Origin: Syntrophaceae bacterium UBA5764
Lineage (GTDB): Bacteria; Desulfobacterota; Syntrophia; Syntrophales; Smithellaceae
NCBI GenBank assembly: GCA_002418825.1
Contig: DIEW01000033.1
Location: 176-45,701, forward strand
DNA: 45,526 nucleotides
Direction: 5' to 3'
Shown: in pieces, positions 16,123-24,920 of the stretch
Layout of the letters: each line of letters starts with the position of its first letter
Position numbering within the stretch: the first letter of the stretch is position 1
Program-made: the position numbers and the translations under genes
Notes under the pieces: generated by a model
The model's input: only the letters and a program-made list of their open reading frames with translations
What the model was told of the DNA's origin: nothing
The model's database searches: none

Positions 16123-17178
16123 ATGAGAAGAGAATCGGGAGTATTTGATGTCAACTATGTTCAAGACATGAAGATATTTAGAACAAAGTATCATGTCATA
16201 GGTATGATTGCTTTAATCGCTTTCTTCTTGTCGCTGCCTTTCTTCAAAAATCAGTTCTGGTTGACTTTTATCAATTCGACGGCAGTAACAATCATCGCAC
16301 TGCAGGGATTGAATATATTAAGCGGATATTGCGGACAGATATCAATTGGTCATACCGCCTTTATGGCTGTGGGCGCATATTCATCAACGATTTTAGCGGC
16401 GCAATTTGGGCTGCCTCTCTGGTTTTGCATGATTATCGGCGCTCTGTGTGCCGGTCTTATCGGAATTTTATTCGGCTTGCCTTCTCTCAGAGTAAAAGGT
16501 TATTATCTGGCTCTGACAACCATTGCCGCGCAGTTTATCATTATCTATTTAATTAAGACTCCTTTCCCCGAAATCACGGGTGGCGCAATCGCTTTACAGG
16601 TACCGGAGTTTACGCTGGGAGGATTTAAATTCGAGACCGAAACTCATTTTTACTATCTGATTATAACATTACTGATTATGACGACTTTTTTTTCCAAAGG
16701 CGTGCTGCGCAGCAAGTTCGGCAGAGCCTTCATCGCGATCAGGGACAATGATATTGCCGCCGAAGCGATGGGAATAAATTTATATAAGTATAAACTGCTA
16801 GCCTTTTTCTTGGGATGCTTTTATGCGGGTTTTGCCGGGGCTCTCTGGGCCGCTTATGCCCGGGTGATTTCGCCGGACGATTTCACCCTCATGAATTCAA
16901 TATGGCAAATGGGGATGTTGATTATCGGAGGACTGGGAAGCACTCTGGGACCATTTTTCGGAGCTTTATTTATCAAGTTGCTTAATGAAATCTGTCTTGT
17001 GGCCGGTCCTTTCATTTCTTCTATTATTCCGCAAATCGGAGCTCAGATATCGGCCTCGCTCGTTGAAATGTCTTTTGGTGTCGCGATAATTTTATTTCTT
17101 GCGTTTGAACCTAGAGGGATAGCTCACAGGTGGGAAATATTGAAAGATTCTTACCGTCTGTGGCCTTTCTCTTATTAG
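16123..17178 (+). CDS. livM: ABC permease, LivM type
   Basis: This 351-aa protein has about nine membrane segments. LivM hallmarks are the GLNILSGYCGQISIGHTAFM block (near residue 65) and the AIRDNDIAAEAMGINLYKYK loop (near residue 210) that docks on the ATPase. The last part shows the conserved GGLGSTLGPFFGA segment. It pairs with LivH to form the transmembrane pore. A short cytoplasmic N-terminus precedes the first helix; ATG 16123 follows the LivH stop by two bases, which indicates translational coupling. The gap to the binding-protein gene is only 26 nt. Confidence 0.93.
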   Translation: MRRESGVFDVNYVQDMKIFRTKYHVIGMIALIAFFLSLPFFKNQFWLTFINSTAVTIIALQGLNILSGYCGQISIGHTAFMAVGAYSSTILAAQFGLPLWFCMIIGALCAGLIGILFGLPSLRVKGYYLALTTIAAQFIIIYLIKTPFPEITGGAIALQVPEFTLGGFKFETETHFYYLIITLLIMTTFFSKGVLRSKFGRAFIAIRDNDIAAEAMGINLYKYKLLAFFLGCFYAGFAGALWAAYARVISPDDFTLMNSIWQMGMLIIGGLGSTLGPFFGALFIKLLNEICLVAGPFISSIIPQIGAQISASLVEMSFGVAIILFLAFEPRGIAHRWEILKDSYRLWPFSY

Positions 17179-17204
17179 TAAAAAAAGAAAGGAGAAGAAA
17201 GGAT

Positions 17205-18422
17205 ATGAAAGCAAAAAATCTTTTATTTGTTGTTTTGTTTGTGTTGTTGGCATTAATTTCAACTTCCAGTTTTAATGCGGCAATAGCTAAGGAAAAAGGG
17301 CCGATTAATTTTGTTTATGTCACAGATCTAACCGGACCGATAAACGCGCAAGCTGCGCCTCTTGGATGGGCGGTAGAGGATTATTTTAAGTGGCGGAATG
17401 AACAGGGTGGCATCAATGGCCATAAAGTGAATGTGGAGCTTGTCGACACAAAGTATCAATTGCCTCTGATAAGATCTGCCTACACGCGGATTAAAGATCG
17501 CAAAAACACGGCGATATCTTTTGACTCTCTTTCCGGCGGAATTGAGGCGCTTAAAGAACAGTTTAAGAAGGACCAAATTCCCGTTCTCATGATAACCGGT
17601 CATGGACCTGCTTTGTATCCCCCCGGATGGGTCATCGCGACGATGTCACCTTATGATGACGCATTATGTGTAACGGCGGACTGGATTATGGCCAACTGGA
17701 AAGAAAAAAGAAAACCAAGATTGGCACTGCTTCTGGGCGATTACGCATCAGGCCGCTCCCCGGAAATGGCCAAATGGTACTGTGAGCAGAAGGGAATCGA
17801 AATTGTAGGCACGGAATATGTTCCTCTACTCCCGACAGATACAAGCGATTTGTTGATTCGTACGAGGGATAAGAAACCTGACTTCGTTTTCGATACACTT
17901 ATGCCTGGTCAAATTAAGGTTGTTTTGAGAGATAAACAAAGACTGGGAATAAAGATACCTCAGGTTAATTTTGTTTTTAATTCATTTCTTATAACGCAAA
18001 CAGTTCCGCCGGAAGCGTATGACGGCTATATGGGGATTGAGGTTGCGCGTTCATGGTGGGAAAAAGACGTTCCCGGTATCCAGCTGGCATATAAGTTATA
18101 CGCTAAGCGGGGGCCAACGCCACCGTATGCCTATATTGCCGCTGTTGGCGCCGCTATGGTTTGGGAACAGGCGGTTAAGAATGCTATTGAAACAGTCGGT
18201 TATGAAAAAATGGACGGTAAATCCATAATGGATGGATTCATGAAAATAAAAGATTTTACCGCGATGGGTATATATAAAGAAATAACATATACGAAAGGTG
18301 ACCTGCGGGGTAATAAATGGGCGAAGATTTCCAGGTTAAATAAGGATGGCAGTATAAAACCGGTTGCGGACTGGATGGTTGTACCGCATAACCTGAAACT
18401 TAAGGCAGAAAGCGGCAAATAA
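17205..18422 (+). CDS. livK: Periplasmic substrate-binding protein, LivK/HAAT type
   Basis: This protein of 405 aa has an N-terminal Sec signal (MKAKNLLFVVLFVLLALIST, cleavage probably after NAAIA) and a type I periplasmic-binding fold starting with INFVYVTDLTGPIN. It captures the ligand outside the membrane and delivers it to LivHM. ATG 17205 is chosen over an in-frame start at 17130 because it follows GGAGAAGAAAGGAT and begins the signal peptide. Aromatic residues in the cleft region (several Trp and Tyr between residues 290 and 340) would suit a hydrophobic or aromatic acid; this is only suggestive. A 136-nt gap separates it from the next gene, the largest break in the first part of the operon. 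Confidence 0.88.
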   Translation: MKAKNLLFVVLFVLLALISTSSFNAAIAKEKGPINFVYVTDLTGPINAQAAPLGWAVEDYFKWRNEQGGINGHKVNVELVDTKYQLPLIRSAYTRIKDRKNTAISFDSLSGGIEALKEQFKKDQIPVLMITGHGPALYPPGWVIATMSPYDDALCVTADWIMANWKEKRKPRLALLLGDYASGRSPEMAKWYCEQKGIEIVGTEYVPLLPTDTSDLLIRTRDKKPDFVFDTLMPGQIKVVLRDKQRLGIKIPQVNFVFNSFLITQTVPPEAYDGYMGIEVARSWWEKDVPGIQLAYKLYAKRGPTPPYAYIAAVGAAMVWEQAVKNAIETVGYEKMDGKSIMDGFMKIKDFTAMGIYKEITYTKGDLRGNKWAKISRLNKDGSIKPVADWMVVPHNLKLKAESGK

Positions 18423-18558
18423 GGGATTTTGCTTCGTCAATCCTTTCTTTTAGAAAACGCGCGGCGAAGAAGCGCCAATAAAACGCGCAAGCTGACATTA
18501 TTGTGGCGCGAATGAAGTTTGTTGTGAAAAAATTAAAATAAATTAATGGAGGTAAAAA

Positions 18559-18996
18559 GTGAATAAAGTAACATTTGAATCGGTAAAAGATGGAGATGTC
18601 CTTCCATCATTGACAAGAAAGGTAGGTCAGGAAACGTTCTGGAAATACTCGGTTGCGTCCTTTGACTATAATCCTGTTCATAATGATCCGGAATGGGTCA
18701 AGACCGCACAACCATTCAAAATTCCTAAGACGGTGGGTCACGGTATGATGACCATGTCTTACATGACTTCTGTGGTTACATCATGGGCTCTACCCTCGAT
18801 GTTAAAAATTAGAAAAATTGCTTCTAAATTCACACGTCCTGTAGAGCAGGGATGGGAAGTAAAGTGCACGGGTCGTGTTGCTGAAAAACACTTCATTTGC
18901 AAAGGTAAAAATTTTGTTGTGATTGAGGTCAAAGCCGAGAATCAGCACGGTGATGTGTTGGCTGTGGGCGAGTATGAAGTTGTTTTTCCAGATTAG
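18559..18996 (+). CDS. MaoC-like (R)-enoyl-CoA hydratase, catalytic subunit
   Basis: This protein of 145 aa is a single hot-dog domain of the MaoC dehydratase family. The hydratase motif SFDYNPVHNDP carries Asp36 and His41, the catalytic pair of (R)-specific enoyl-CoA hydratases. The overhanging segment GHGMMTMSYM follows as in the family. The enzyme adds or removes water at the C2-C3 bond of an acyl-CoA. GGAGG precedes the GTG start at 18559. The gene lies 49 nt before a second MaoC-fold gene whose product lacks the active His, suggesting a two-subunit hydratase. Confidence 0.85.
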   Translation: MNKVTFESVKDGDVLPSLTRKVGQETFWKYSVASFDYNPVHNDPEWVKTAQPFKIPKTVGHGMMTMSYMTSVVTSWALPSMLKIRKIASKFTRPVEQGWEVKCTGRVAEKHFICKGKNFVVIEVKAENQHGDVLAVGEYEVVFPD

Positions 18997-19045
18997 CCAG
19001 AATGTTTATTTCGCGAACTGATATTTGAAAGGAGTATGAGATAAA

Positions 19046-19624
19046 ATGAGTAAAACCCATTTTACAAAGAATTTTAAAACAGAAAAGCAGCGTGTGTTTA
19101 GCACAGATTTCTTCACGAAGGCTGATAAGTATGAGGCATGGGATGAAATAGATTTCAGCAATTTGAAAGAGGTAGATGGTGAAAATACTTTTGAAATTAA
19201 AGCTGAAGATCTCAAATATTATGCAGAGGCAGTAGGGGATGACAATCCCCTGATGATTGACGAAGAGTATGCGAAAAAATCACCTTACGGTGGCTTGGTT
19301 GCCCATCCGCTATTTAGCACCACCATCTGCTTCTGGTGTGTCGGCGTCGAAGGAAAAGGCAATTGGATCAGAACACCGGGGGCAAGAAATCCTGGTCAGG
19401 TCATCGAAATATATGAAGGGTTTAAGGTAGGAGAAACCATTCATATCAAGATAAAGCCGCATGATAGATACATTAAACGTGGTAAATGTTATCTGACTTA
19501 TCAGATGGATGCATATAATCAGAATAACGTTCTTAAAACTAGAATGTATGCAACGTTGATTCTTCCACGTACACGTGAAGACATTAAGAAATTTTTGACA
19601 GGTATTCGTGGACTGGAGGATTAA
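19046..19624 (+). CDS. MaoC/FAS1-type dehydratase-fold partner subunit
   Basis: This protein of 192 aa has a hot-dog fold related to N-terminal MaoC-like (FAS1_DH-type) domains. The region equivalent to the hydratase motif reads VGDDNPLMIDEEYA (about residues 63-76), with Met70 where an active His would be. The next block YGGLVAHPLFSTT is conserved in this group. Such non-catalytic domains pair with a catalytic one to form a larger acyl-binding tunnel that accepts bulky CoA esters. ATG 19046 follows GGAGTATGAGATAAA. Adjacent MaoC gene 18559 is the obvious partner. The heterodimer is inference based on known two-gene hydratases in steroid and mycobacterial lipid pathways. Confidence 0.75.
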   Translation: MSKTHFTKNFKTEKQRVFSTDFFTKADKYEAWDEIDFSNLKEVDGENTFEIKAEDLKYYAEAVGDDNPLMIDEEYAKKSPYGGLVAHPLFSTTICFWCVGVEGKGNWIRTPGARNPGQVIEIYEGFKVGETIHIKIKPHDRYIKRGKCYLTYQMDAYNQNNVLKTRMYATLILPRTREDIKKFLTGIRGLED

Positions 19625-19657
19625 AGAGTTTAAAGCTAATAAAATTTTTGTACTGAA

Positions 19658-19690
19658 TGCTGGGGGGACAGTATAATACCCCCCCCGGCA
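19658..19690. other. G6/C8 hairpin between the MaoC-like pair and livF
   Basis: TGC-T-GGGGGG (19658-19667) pairs with a C8 run and GGCA (19679-19690) around a loop of about 11 nt. The stem is very stable, but no T-run follows, so it is not a standard terminator. It may stabilise a processed transcript end or weaken readthrough into livF. Confidence 0.5.
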
Positions 19691-19717
19691 TCGGAATAGG
19701 TGTATTGGAGATCTGCC

Positions 19718-20509
19718 ATGCTCAAGGTAAACAATATTGAGGTAAGGTATTCAAAAGTTATTCTGGTGCTCAAGGGAATCTCCTTGGAAGTTCCTGATGG
19801 TTCTATTATAGCAATGCTGGGGGGAAATGGTGCAGGGAAATCCACCACTCTAAAAGCAATATCCGGTTTGCTGAAGTCGGAAGAAGGTGAAGTTACCGAC
19901 GGTAGCATCGAATTCAACGGGGAAATAATTCATAAGTTAAATCCGGAAAATATCGCCCGCAAGGGAATCATTCAGGTTATGGAAGGTGGACACGTTTTAG
20001 AGCATTTGACTGTAGAAGAAAATTTAAAAGCAGGAGCAGCGGTATTAAAATCGGGCAGCACTATTAAACATGACTTGGAAATGGTTTATAACTACTTCCC
20101 TAAATTAGGGGATCTGCGAAAATCTACAAGCGGGTATGTATCGGGCGGAGAAAGACAGATGATAGGTATTGGTCGTGCGTTGATGGCCCATCCTAAATTA
20201 ATAATGCTTGACGAGCCTTCTCTTGGTTTGGCGCCTATTCTGGTCAATACAATTTTTGAAATTATAAAAAAGATCAACGAAAATGAAAAAACTTCCGTTT
20301 TGTTGGTCGAGCAAAACGCAAGAGCCGCCTTAAGTGTGGCGCAATACGGTTATGTGATCGAGAACGGACGTGTTGTTCTTGATGGTCCTGCCAACCAGCT
20401 GCGGGAAAACGAAGATATAAAAGAATTTTATCTGGGTTTGTCAACCATCGGCCAGAGAAAGAGTTATCGGGATATTAAGCACTACAGACGTCGGAAACGC
20501 TGGCTATAA
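19718..20509 (+). CDS. livF: ABC transporter ATP-binding protein, LivF type
   Basis: This protein of 263 aa is the second ATPase of the LIV importer. Walker A is GGNGAGKS, the signature VSGGERQMIGIGRAL, and Walker B LIMLDEPSLGLAP with the LivF-specific SLGLAP. The H-loop is normally a His in other ABC proteins, while LivF proteins carry VEQN as here. ATG 19718 is preferred to GTG 19700 because of the TTGGAG site just before it. The C-terminus is extended by about 20 basic residues beyond the usual GLS end, of unknown use. The gene is separated from the other transport genes by the MaoC-like pair, a sign that the catabolic genes belong in the same transcription unit. Confidence 0.92.
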   Translation: MLKVNNIEVRYSKVILVLKGISLEVPDGSIIAMLGGNGAGKSTTLKAISGLLKSEEGEVTDGSIEFNGEIIHKLNPENIARKGIIQVMEGGHVLEHLTVEENLKAGAAVLKSGSTIKHDLEMVYNYFPKLGDLRKSTSGYVSGGERQMIGIGRALMAHPKLIMLDEPSLGLAPILVNTIFEIIKKINENEKTSVLLVEQNARAALSVAQYGYVIENGRVVLDGPANQLRENEDIKEFYLGLSTIGQRKSYRDIKHYRRRKRWL

Positions 20510-20603
20510 AGTAGTTAAAATTTAATTCGACTTATAAAGATTTGCTGCCTCATCTGATCGCTGGTAATTATTTTCTTGCCAATACAAGACTTGGAATTGA
20601 AAT

Positions 20604-21422
20604 ATGCTGAAAGAATTTAGTCTCGAAGGTAAAGTTGCCCTGATAACGGGAGCCGGGCGGGGTATCGGCAGGGCCATAGCATCAACTTTCGCCGAAGCCG
20701 GCGCTGATATTGCCGCCGCAAGCAGAACGACAAAGGAATTGGCGGAAACGGCGGAAGAAGTAATGAAGCAGGGACGCAAATGTGTTACCATGCCTACGGA
20801 TATTAATAATCCGGAGCATTTGAGAAGGTTGGTGGATGCAACCCTTGCGGCGTATGGGGAAATAGACATTCTTGTTAATAACGCGGGTTTGGGTTCTATG
20901 AAGATGACAATTCCTATACCCGGCGTGGAAAAAATGAGAATTGCCAAGTCGATTCCTGATTTAAACGAGCCGCTGACTGACGAGGAATGGAACAGACTTT
21001 GGGGCACAAACGTGAAGGGAGGATACGACCTGATTAGACTGGTTGTTCCCGGTATGATTCAAAACAAAAAAGGAAAAATCATCAATATCGTATCAACCGC
21101 TGCTGTTAAATACACGGCGTTGCAAGGTGTTTATCCGGCGACGAAAGCGGCAGTCGTTGCGCTTTCCAAGAGCCTGGCGAATGAACTGGCGAGATTCAAC
21201 ATAAATGTAAATTGCATTGGCCCCGGCGGCGTGATAACAGCAATGCTGGAAAAAATTCATTCAAACGAGGAAATGAGCCAGGGCTATCTGCGGTCAGTTC
21301 CGCTGAGAAGGTTCGGAGAACCGCGGGAGGTGGGCTTGCTTGCGCTGTATCTTGCTTCCGAAGCATCAGACTATATGACAGGTCAAACTTTGTATCTTGA
21401 CGGAGGATATACCATCTCGTAA
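20604..21422 (+). CDS. Short-chain dehydrogenase/reductase (FabG-like)
   Basis: This protein of 272 aa has the classical SDR Rossmann motif TGAGRGIG (residues 15-22), NNAG near residue 95, and the catalytic Tyr177 and Lys181 in YPATK with a Ser in NIVSTAA. It probably oxidises a hydroxyacyl-CoA or reduces a ketoacyl-CoA with NAD(P). An insertion of about 20 residues after the NNAG segment (IPIPGVEKMRIAKSIPDLNE) is longer than in FabG and may shape the substrate site. ATG 20604 is preceded by a weak ribosome site. In this operon the natural step is oxidation of the hydratase product. Confidence 0.88.
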   Translation: MLKEFSLEGKVALITGAGRGIGRAIASTFAEAGADIAAASRTTKELAETAEEVMKQGRKCVTMPTDINNPEHLRRLVDATLAAYGEIDILVNNAGLGSMKMTIPIPGVEKMRIAKSIPDLNEPLTDEEWNRLWGTNVKGGYDLIRLVVPGMIQNKKGKIINIVSTAAVKYTALQGVYPATKAAVVALSKSLANELARFNINVNCIGPGGVITAMLEKIHSNEEMSQGYLRSVPLRRFGEPREVGLLALYLASEASDYMTGQTLYLDGGYTIS

Positions 21423-21553
21423 TTATTGGTCACGAGCCTGATAATGTATAATTTTGTGGCAATAGTTCCGTGCACTGCTTTAACACAATGAGTAGGTTTA
21501 AGAGATTTTAACCGAAATAACAATCTAACTAAATTTCATTGAGAGGTTTGATC

Positions 21554-23089
21554 ATGTGGAAATGTGATTTTACAATTTATGATATGATTGCCCGAAATGC
21601 CGGTTTGTACGGCGGGAAAAGCGCGATAATCTACGGAGACAAACGCATTTCTTTTCTTGAGTATCAAGAGTTGTGTGATCAATGCGCTGCGAGCCTTATT
21701 AAGGAGGGTCTCACAACAGGTGATCGAATTGCGATCTTATCAGGCAACTGCGAAGATTTTATGATATTAAGTGGCGCGGCGGCGAAAATTGGCGCCGTGA
21801 TGGTGGCGGTCAATTTCAGACTGGGCGAAGGCGAAATCGAATATATTCTCAAAGACACACAACCGAAATTTTTTTTCAGCAGTAACGATTATAAAGATAT
21901 CGCTTACAAGGTTTCTTCGGCAGTCCCGTCAATTCAGAAGTTTTATGTCTTTAAGCTGAAGGAAAACGAAGGGGACTTTATCCCTTTTGCGAAACTGTTG
22001 TCCGCTGATGATTGCGCGATGCAGCAAATGATGTTCCCCGGCAGTAATCAGGCTTACATGATTATCCATACAGCTGCTGTGGCCGGAAAGCCGCGGGGCT
22101 GTGTATTGAGCCAGAGCAATATACTCGCGGTCGGCTTGCAAATGGCCAGCATGTTTGAGCTTACGAGCAGAGATTGTCATGTGGGTACCTTGCCCCTCTT
22201 CCATATAGGAGGATTTTCCATGAGCATAGCTGTCATGCATCAGGGCGGAGGAAATGTGATAATGGATCGCTTTGACCCGGTTATGGTTTTAAAACAGCTG
22301 GAGAAAGAGCAGGGAACTTTTTTTGGAACATTCCCTCCGATGTTGGCTGCGATTCTGGATGCTCAGGAAAAGCAATCAATTAACGCGTCAAGTTTGCGTG
22401 GTGTGGGCGGGATGGACAGTCCGGACACTATCGAAAAGTTTTTGAAAAGAAATCCCAAGGCAACTTTTTACAGTTTGTACGGACAAACGGAAGCCATGCC
22501 CATCTCCGGATGTGACGTCAAAGATAAACCGGGTAGCATAGGGCGTCCGGGCATAATGACGAGGGTGGCAATCTTTGATGATTTGGATCAGGAAGTACCC
22601 GTGGGGGAGCAGGGTGAAATATGTGTACGTTCGCCTTCTGTTTTCCTCGGTTATTTAAATATGGAAAAGGAAACAGCATACACTTCCCGCAACGGTTGGC
22701 ATCATACGGGTGACCGCGGGCGGCTAGACAAGGAAGGCTACCTTTATTATTGCGGCAGGAATCCTGAAAAGGAACTGATAAAACCAGGTGGTGAAAACGT
22801 TTATCCAGCCGAGGTAGAAAAAGCTGTTCTTGACCACGCCGACGTAAAGGAAGTTTCAGTAATCGGTGTTCCCGATCCCCAATGGGGAGAAGCTGTTCTT
22901 GCGGTCTGTGTCCTCGAGAAAGGAGCCGAGCTGAAAGACACGGAACTGATAGAATTTGTTGCTTCTAAAATCGCCCGCTATAAAAAACCAAAACACGTTG
23001 TTTTTGTTGACACTCTGCCGAAGAAAGCAAATGGCGAAATAGATCGCGAGGAAGTAAAGAAAATCTACTCAGGGATGAAATGGAAATAA
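21554..23089 (+). CDS. AMP-forming acyl-CoA synthetase (second in the operon)
   Basis: This protein of 511 aa is a class I adenylate-forming enzyme that makes an acyl-CoA. The first core motif is atypical: IHTAAVAGKPRGCVLSQ replaces the usual Thr-Ser-Gly-Thr-Thr-Gly, although the Pro-Arg-Gly segment is kept. The other motifs are standard: LYGQTEAM, HHTGDRGRLDKEGYLYYCGR and the C-terminal catalytic-lysine region KKANGEIDR. ATG 21554 is used rather than an upstream in-frame TTG at 21539. It is shorter than, and only distantly similar to, the ligase at 13348, so the operon encodes two different ligases. They may act on two different acids, for example the imported compound and a ring-opened or side-chain product. 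Confidence 0.88.
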   Translation: MWKCDFTIYDMIARNAGLYGGKSAIIYGDKRISFLEYQELCDQCAASLIKEGLTTGDRIAILSGNCEDFMILSGAAAKIGAVMVAVNFRLGEGEIEYILKDTQPKFFFSSNDYKDIAYKVSSAVPSIQKFYVFKLKENEGDFIPFAKLLSADDCAMQQMMFPGSNQAYMIIHTAAVAGKPRGCVLSQSNILAVGLQMASMFELTSRDCHVGTLPLFHIGGFSMSIAVMHQGGGNVIMDRFDPVMVLKQLEKEQGTFFGTFPPMLAAILDAQEKQSINASSLRGVGGMDSPDTIEKFLKRNPKATFYSLYGQTEAMPISGCDVKDKPGSIGRPGIMTRVAIFDDLDQEVPVGEQGEICVRSPSVFLGYLNMEKETAYTSRNGWHHTGDRGRLDKEGYLYYCGRNPEKELIKPGGENVYPAEVEKAVLDHADVKEVSVIGVPDPQWGEAVLAVCVLEKGAELKDTELIEFVASKIARYKKPKHVVFVDTLPKKANGEIDREEVKKIYSGMKWK

Positions 23090-23378
23090 ATGCATATCGA
23101 GGCTTTGTGCGCTTTCTTTCATTTACAAATGCTTGAGTTTCGGTTTTCCGTCTCAGGTTATTATTCTGGCTTAGCTGCCCGGAAACCAGAAAGTTTTTGA
23201 TAAGGTTTTATTGTGACGCTGCCATGGATATTCAAAATGCCGGGTATTCTCAAAGAATTTTTCATGATATTATATCAAAAAACATGATGATTGGATTTTT
23301 TGAGCGCTCTGGTTGATATGTGCCGGTTTGCAAAAAAATTTATTAAAGCATATTACGAAAATTACGAGGAGAAATAAA

Positions 23379-24920
23379 ATGATCAAAACAGTTGAGCAGT
23401 ATCTGGAAAGTTTGAATGACGGTCGTGAAGTCTGGTGTCTCGGAGAGAGGGTGAAGGATGTCCGTACCCATCCGACGGTCAGCACCATCGTCAGGATGGC
23501 CACTATGGATTATGTTCTGCCGAATCATCCTGATTTTAGGGATTTGTTTGTTACGAAAGATCAGGACGGCGAAGATATTAATTTTCTGCTCACTTCTCCC
23601 AAAACACCGCAGGATATGCTCCGCCGGCGCGAATGCTACATGGTCGGCATGAGGACAGGCGGTGGCGTGCTGGTGCACTGTATGGGCGCGGATGCCCTGG
23701 CTGCTTTCAGCGTGGCTGCGCAGGTTATGGACAAAAAGCTGGGCACCAACTACATGGAGCGCGTTGAAAATTACCGGCGTTACCTGCAGAAGAACGATCT
23801 GGCTCTTACCGGGGCGATTACGGATGTAAAAGGCGACCGTAGTCTTCATCCTTCACAGCAAAAGCAGCACAAAGATTTTTATCTGAGAATTGTGGATAAG
23901 AAAAAAGATGGCATCGTTGTCCGCGGCGCCAAGGTGCATATCAGCGCCTCGCCCTGCGCCAATGAACTCTTGTGTCTGCCCTGCCGGACGCATGGCGAAG
24001 CGGACAAGGATTACGCGCTGGGTTTTGCCGTGCCGGTAAACGCCAAAGGCGTAAAGCTTCTGGGCGTGGAACCAAACACGCGGATTTACGGAGAGGAAGG
24101 CGAGTTTGATTATCCCAGTTCCGATCATCTGCAGCCTTCAGAATCGCTCATTATTTTTGACGATGTTTTCGTTCCCTGGGAAAGGGTTTTTATGTGCGGC
24201 GAGTGGCAGTATTCCCAGGTACTGGCCTATGCGTTTGCCAGTTATCACCGTCTTTTCGGAACCTGTAAGATGACGGGAACGCTGGAGATGATGACCGGAG
24301 CGGCCAGTCTCATTGCCGAATACAACGGCGTGCAGAATGTGCCGCATGTGCGCAAGAAGCTGGCCTGGATGGCCTACATAACGGAAACGGTACAGATGCT
24401 GGCCAAGCAGGCCTGCCTTGATCCGGTGACTGAATTCGGCATGGATGTGATGATGCCCAACCGGATGGCTATCAACGCCTCGAAGTGGACTTACGCGAGT
24501 AACTTCCACACGATGTGCCAGCACATGCAGGATATCGGCGGCGGGCTTACCACTACCGTGCCCGCTTTCCGTGACTGGAAAAATCCGGAGATTCAGCCGT
24601 TCATAGATAAATATCTGGCGGCCAAAGATGGCGTGCCGACGGAAGGCAGGTTGCGCATTTTGCGTCTGATTAAGGACATCACCGGCAATCACTGGCAGGT
24701 GGATACGATTCATGGCGAAGGCTCGATGGCTGCGCAGGAGATGTTCCTTTACGGCAGCGCCGATTGGAAAAAATTTCAGGCGGCGGCAAGGCGCGCCGCG
24801 CATATGGACGGATGGCAGGATAACTCTATATATGGCAAATTACCCCTGATTCAGGATTGCGTGAAAATGCCACCGGTAGACACATCCTATCAAAGCTTTC
24901 CGCCCCCGGCGAAAAAATAA
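23379..24920 (+). CDS. Divergent HpaB/AbfD-family flavoprotein (dehydratase-like)
   Basis: This protein of 513 aa belongs to the 4-hydroxyphenylacetate 3-hydroxylase / 4-hydroxybutyryl-CoA dehydratase family. The central beta domain with GIVVRGAKVHISASPCANE and the IIFDDVFVPWERVF segment are diagnostic. Of the four AbfD cluster ligands, Cys101 (VHCMGAD), His290 and Cys296 (YHRLFGTC) have counterparts, while the position of the first cysteine is Val97. The HxC spacing is one residue shorter than in AbfD. It may still bind a modified cluster, or work as a flavin-only enzyme. ATG 23379 follows GAGGAG; an in-frame start at 23313 lacks a site. It is the last gene of the operon, 289 nt after the ligase. 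It is clearly distinct from the canonical dehydratase at 8229. Confidence 0.82.
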   Translation: MIKTVEQYLESLNDGREVWCLGERVKDVRTHPTVSTIVRMATMDYVLPNHPDFRDLFVTKDQDGEDINFLLTSPKTPQDMLRRRECYMVGMRTGGGVLVHCMGADALAAFSVAAQVMDKKLGTNYMERVENYRRYLQKNDLALTGAITDVKGDRSLHPSQQKQHKDFYLRIVDKKKDGIVVRGAKVHISASPCANELLCLPCRTHGEADKDYALGFAVPVNAKGVKLLGVEPNTRIYGEEGEFDYPSSDHLQPSESLIIFDDVFVPWERVFMCGEWQYSQVLAYAFASYHRLFGTCKMTGTLEMMTGAASLIAEYNGVQNVPHVRKKLAWMAYITETVQMLAKQACLDPVTEFGMDVMMPNRMAINASKWTYASNFHTMCQHMQDIGGGLTTTVPAFRDWKNPEIQPFIDKYLAAKDGVPTEGRLRILRLIKDITGNHWQVDTIHGEGSMAAQEMFLYGSADWKKFQAAARRAAHMDGWQDNSIYGKLPLIQDCVKMPPVDTSYQSFPPPAKK

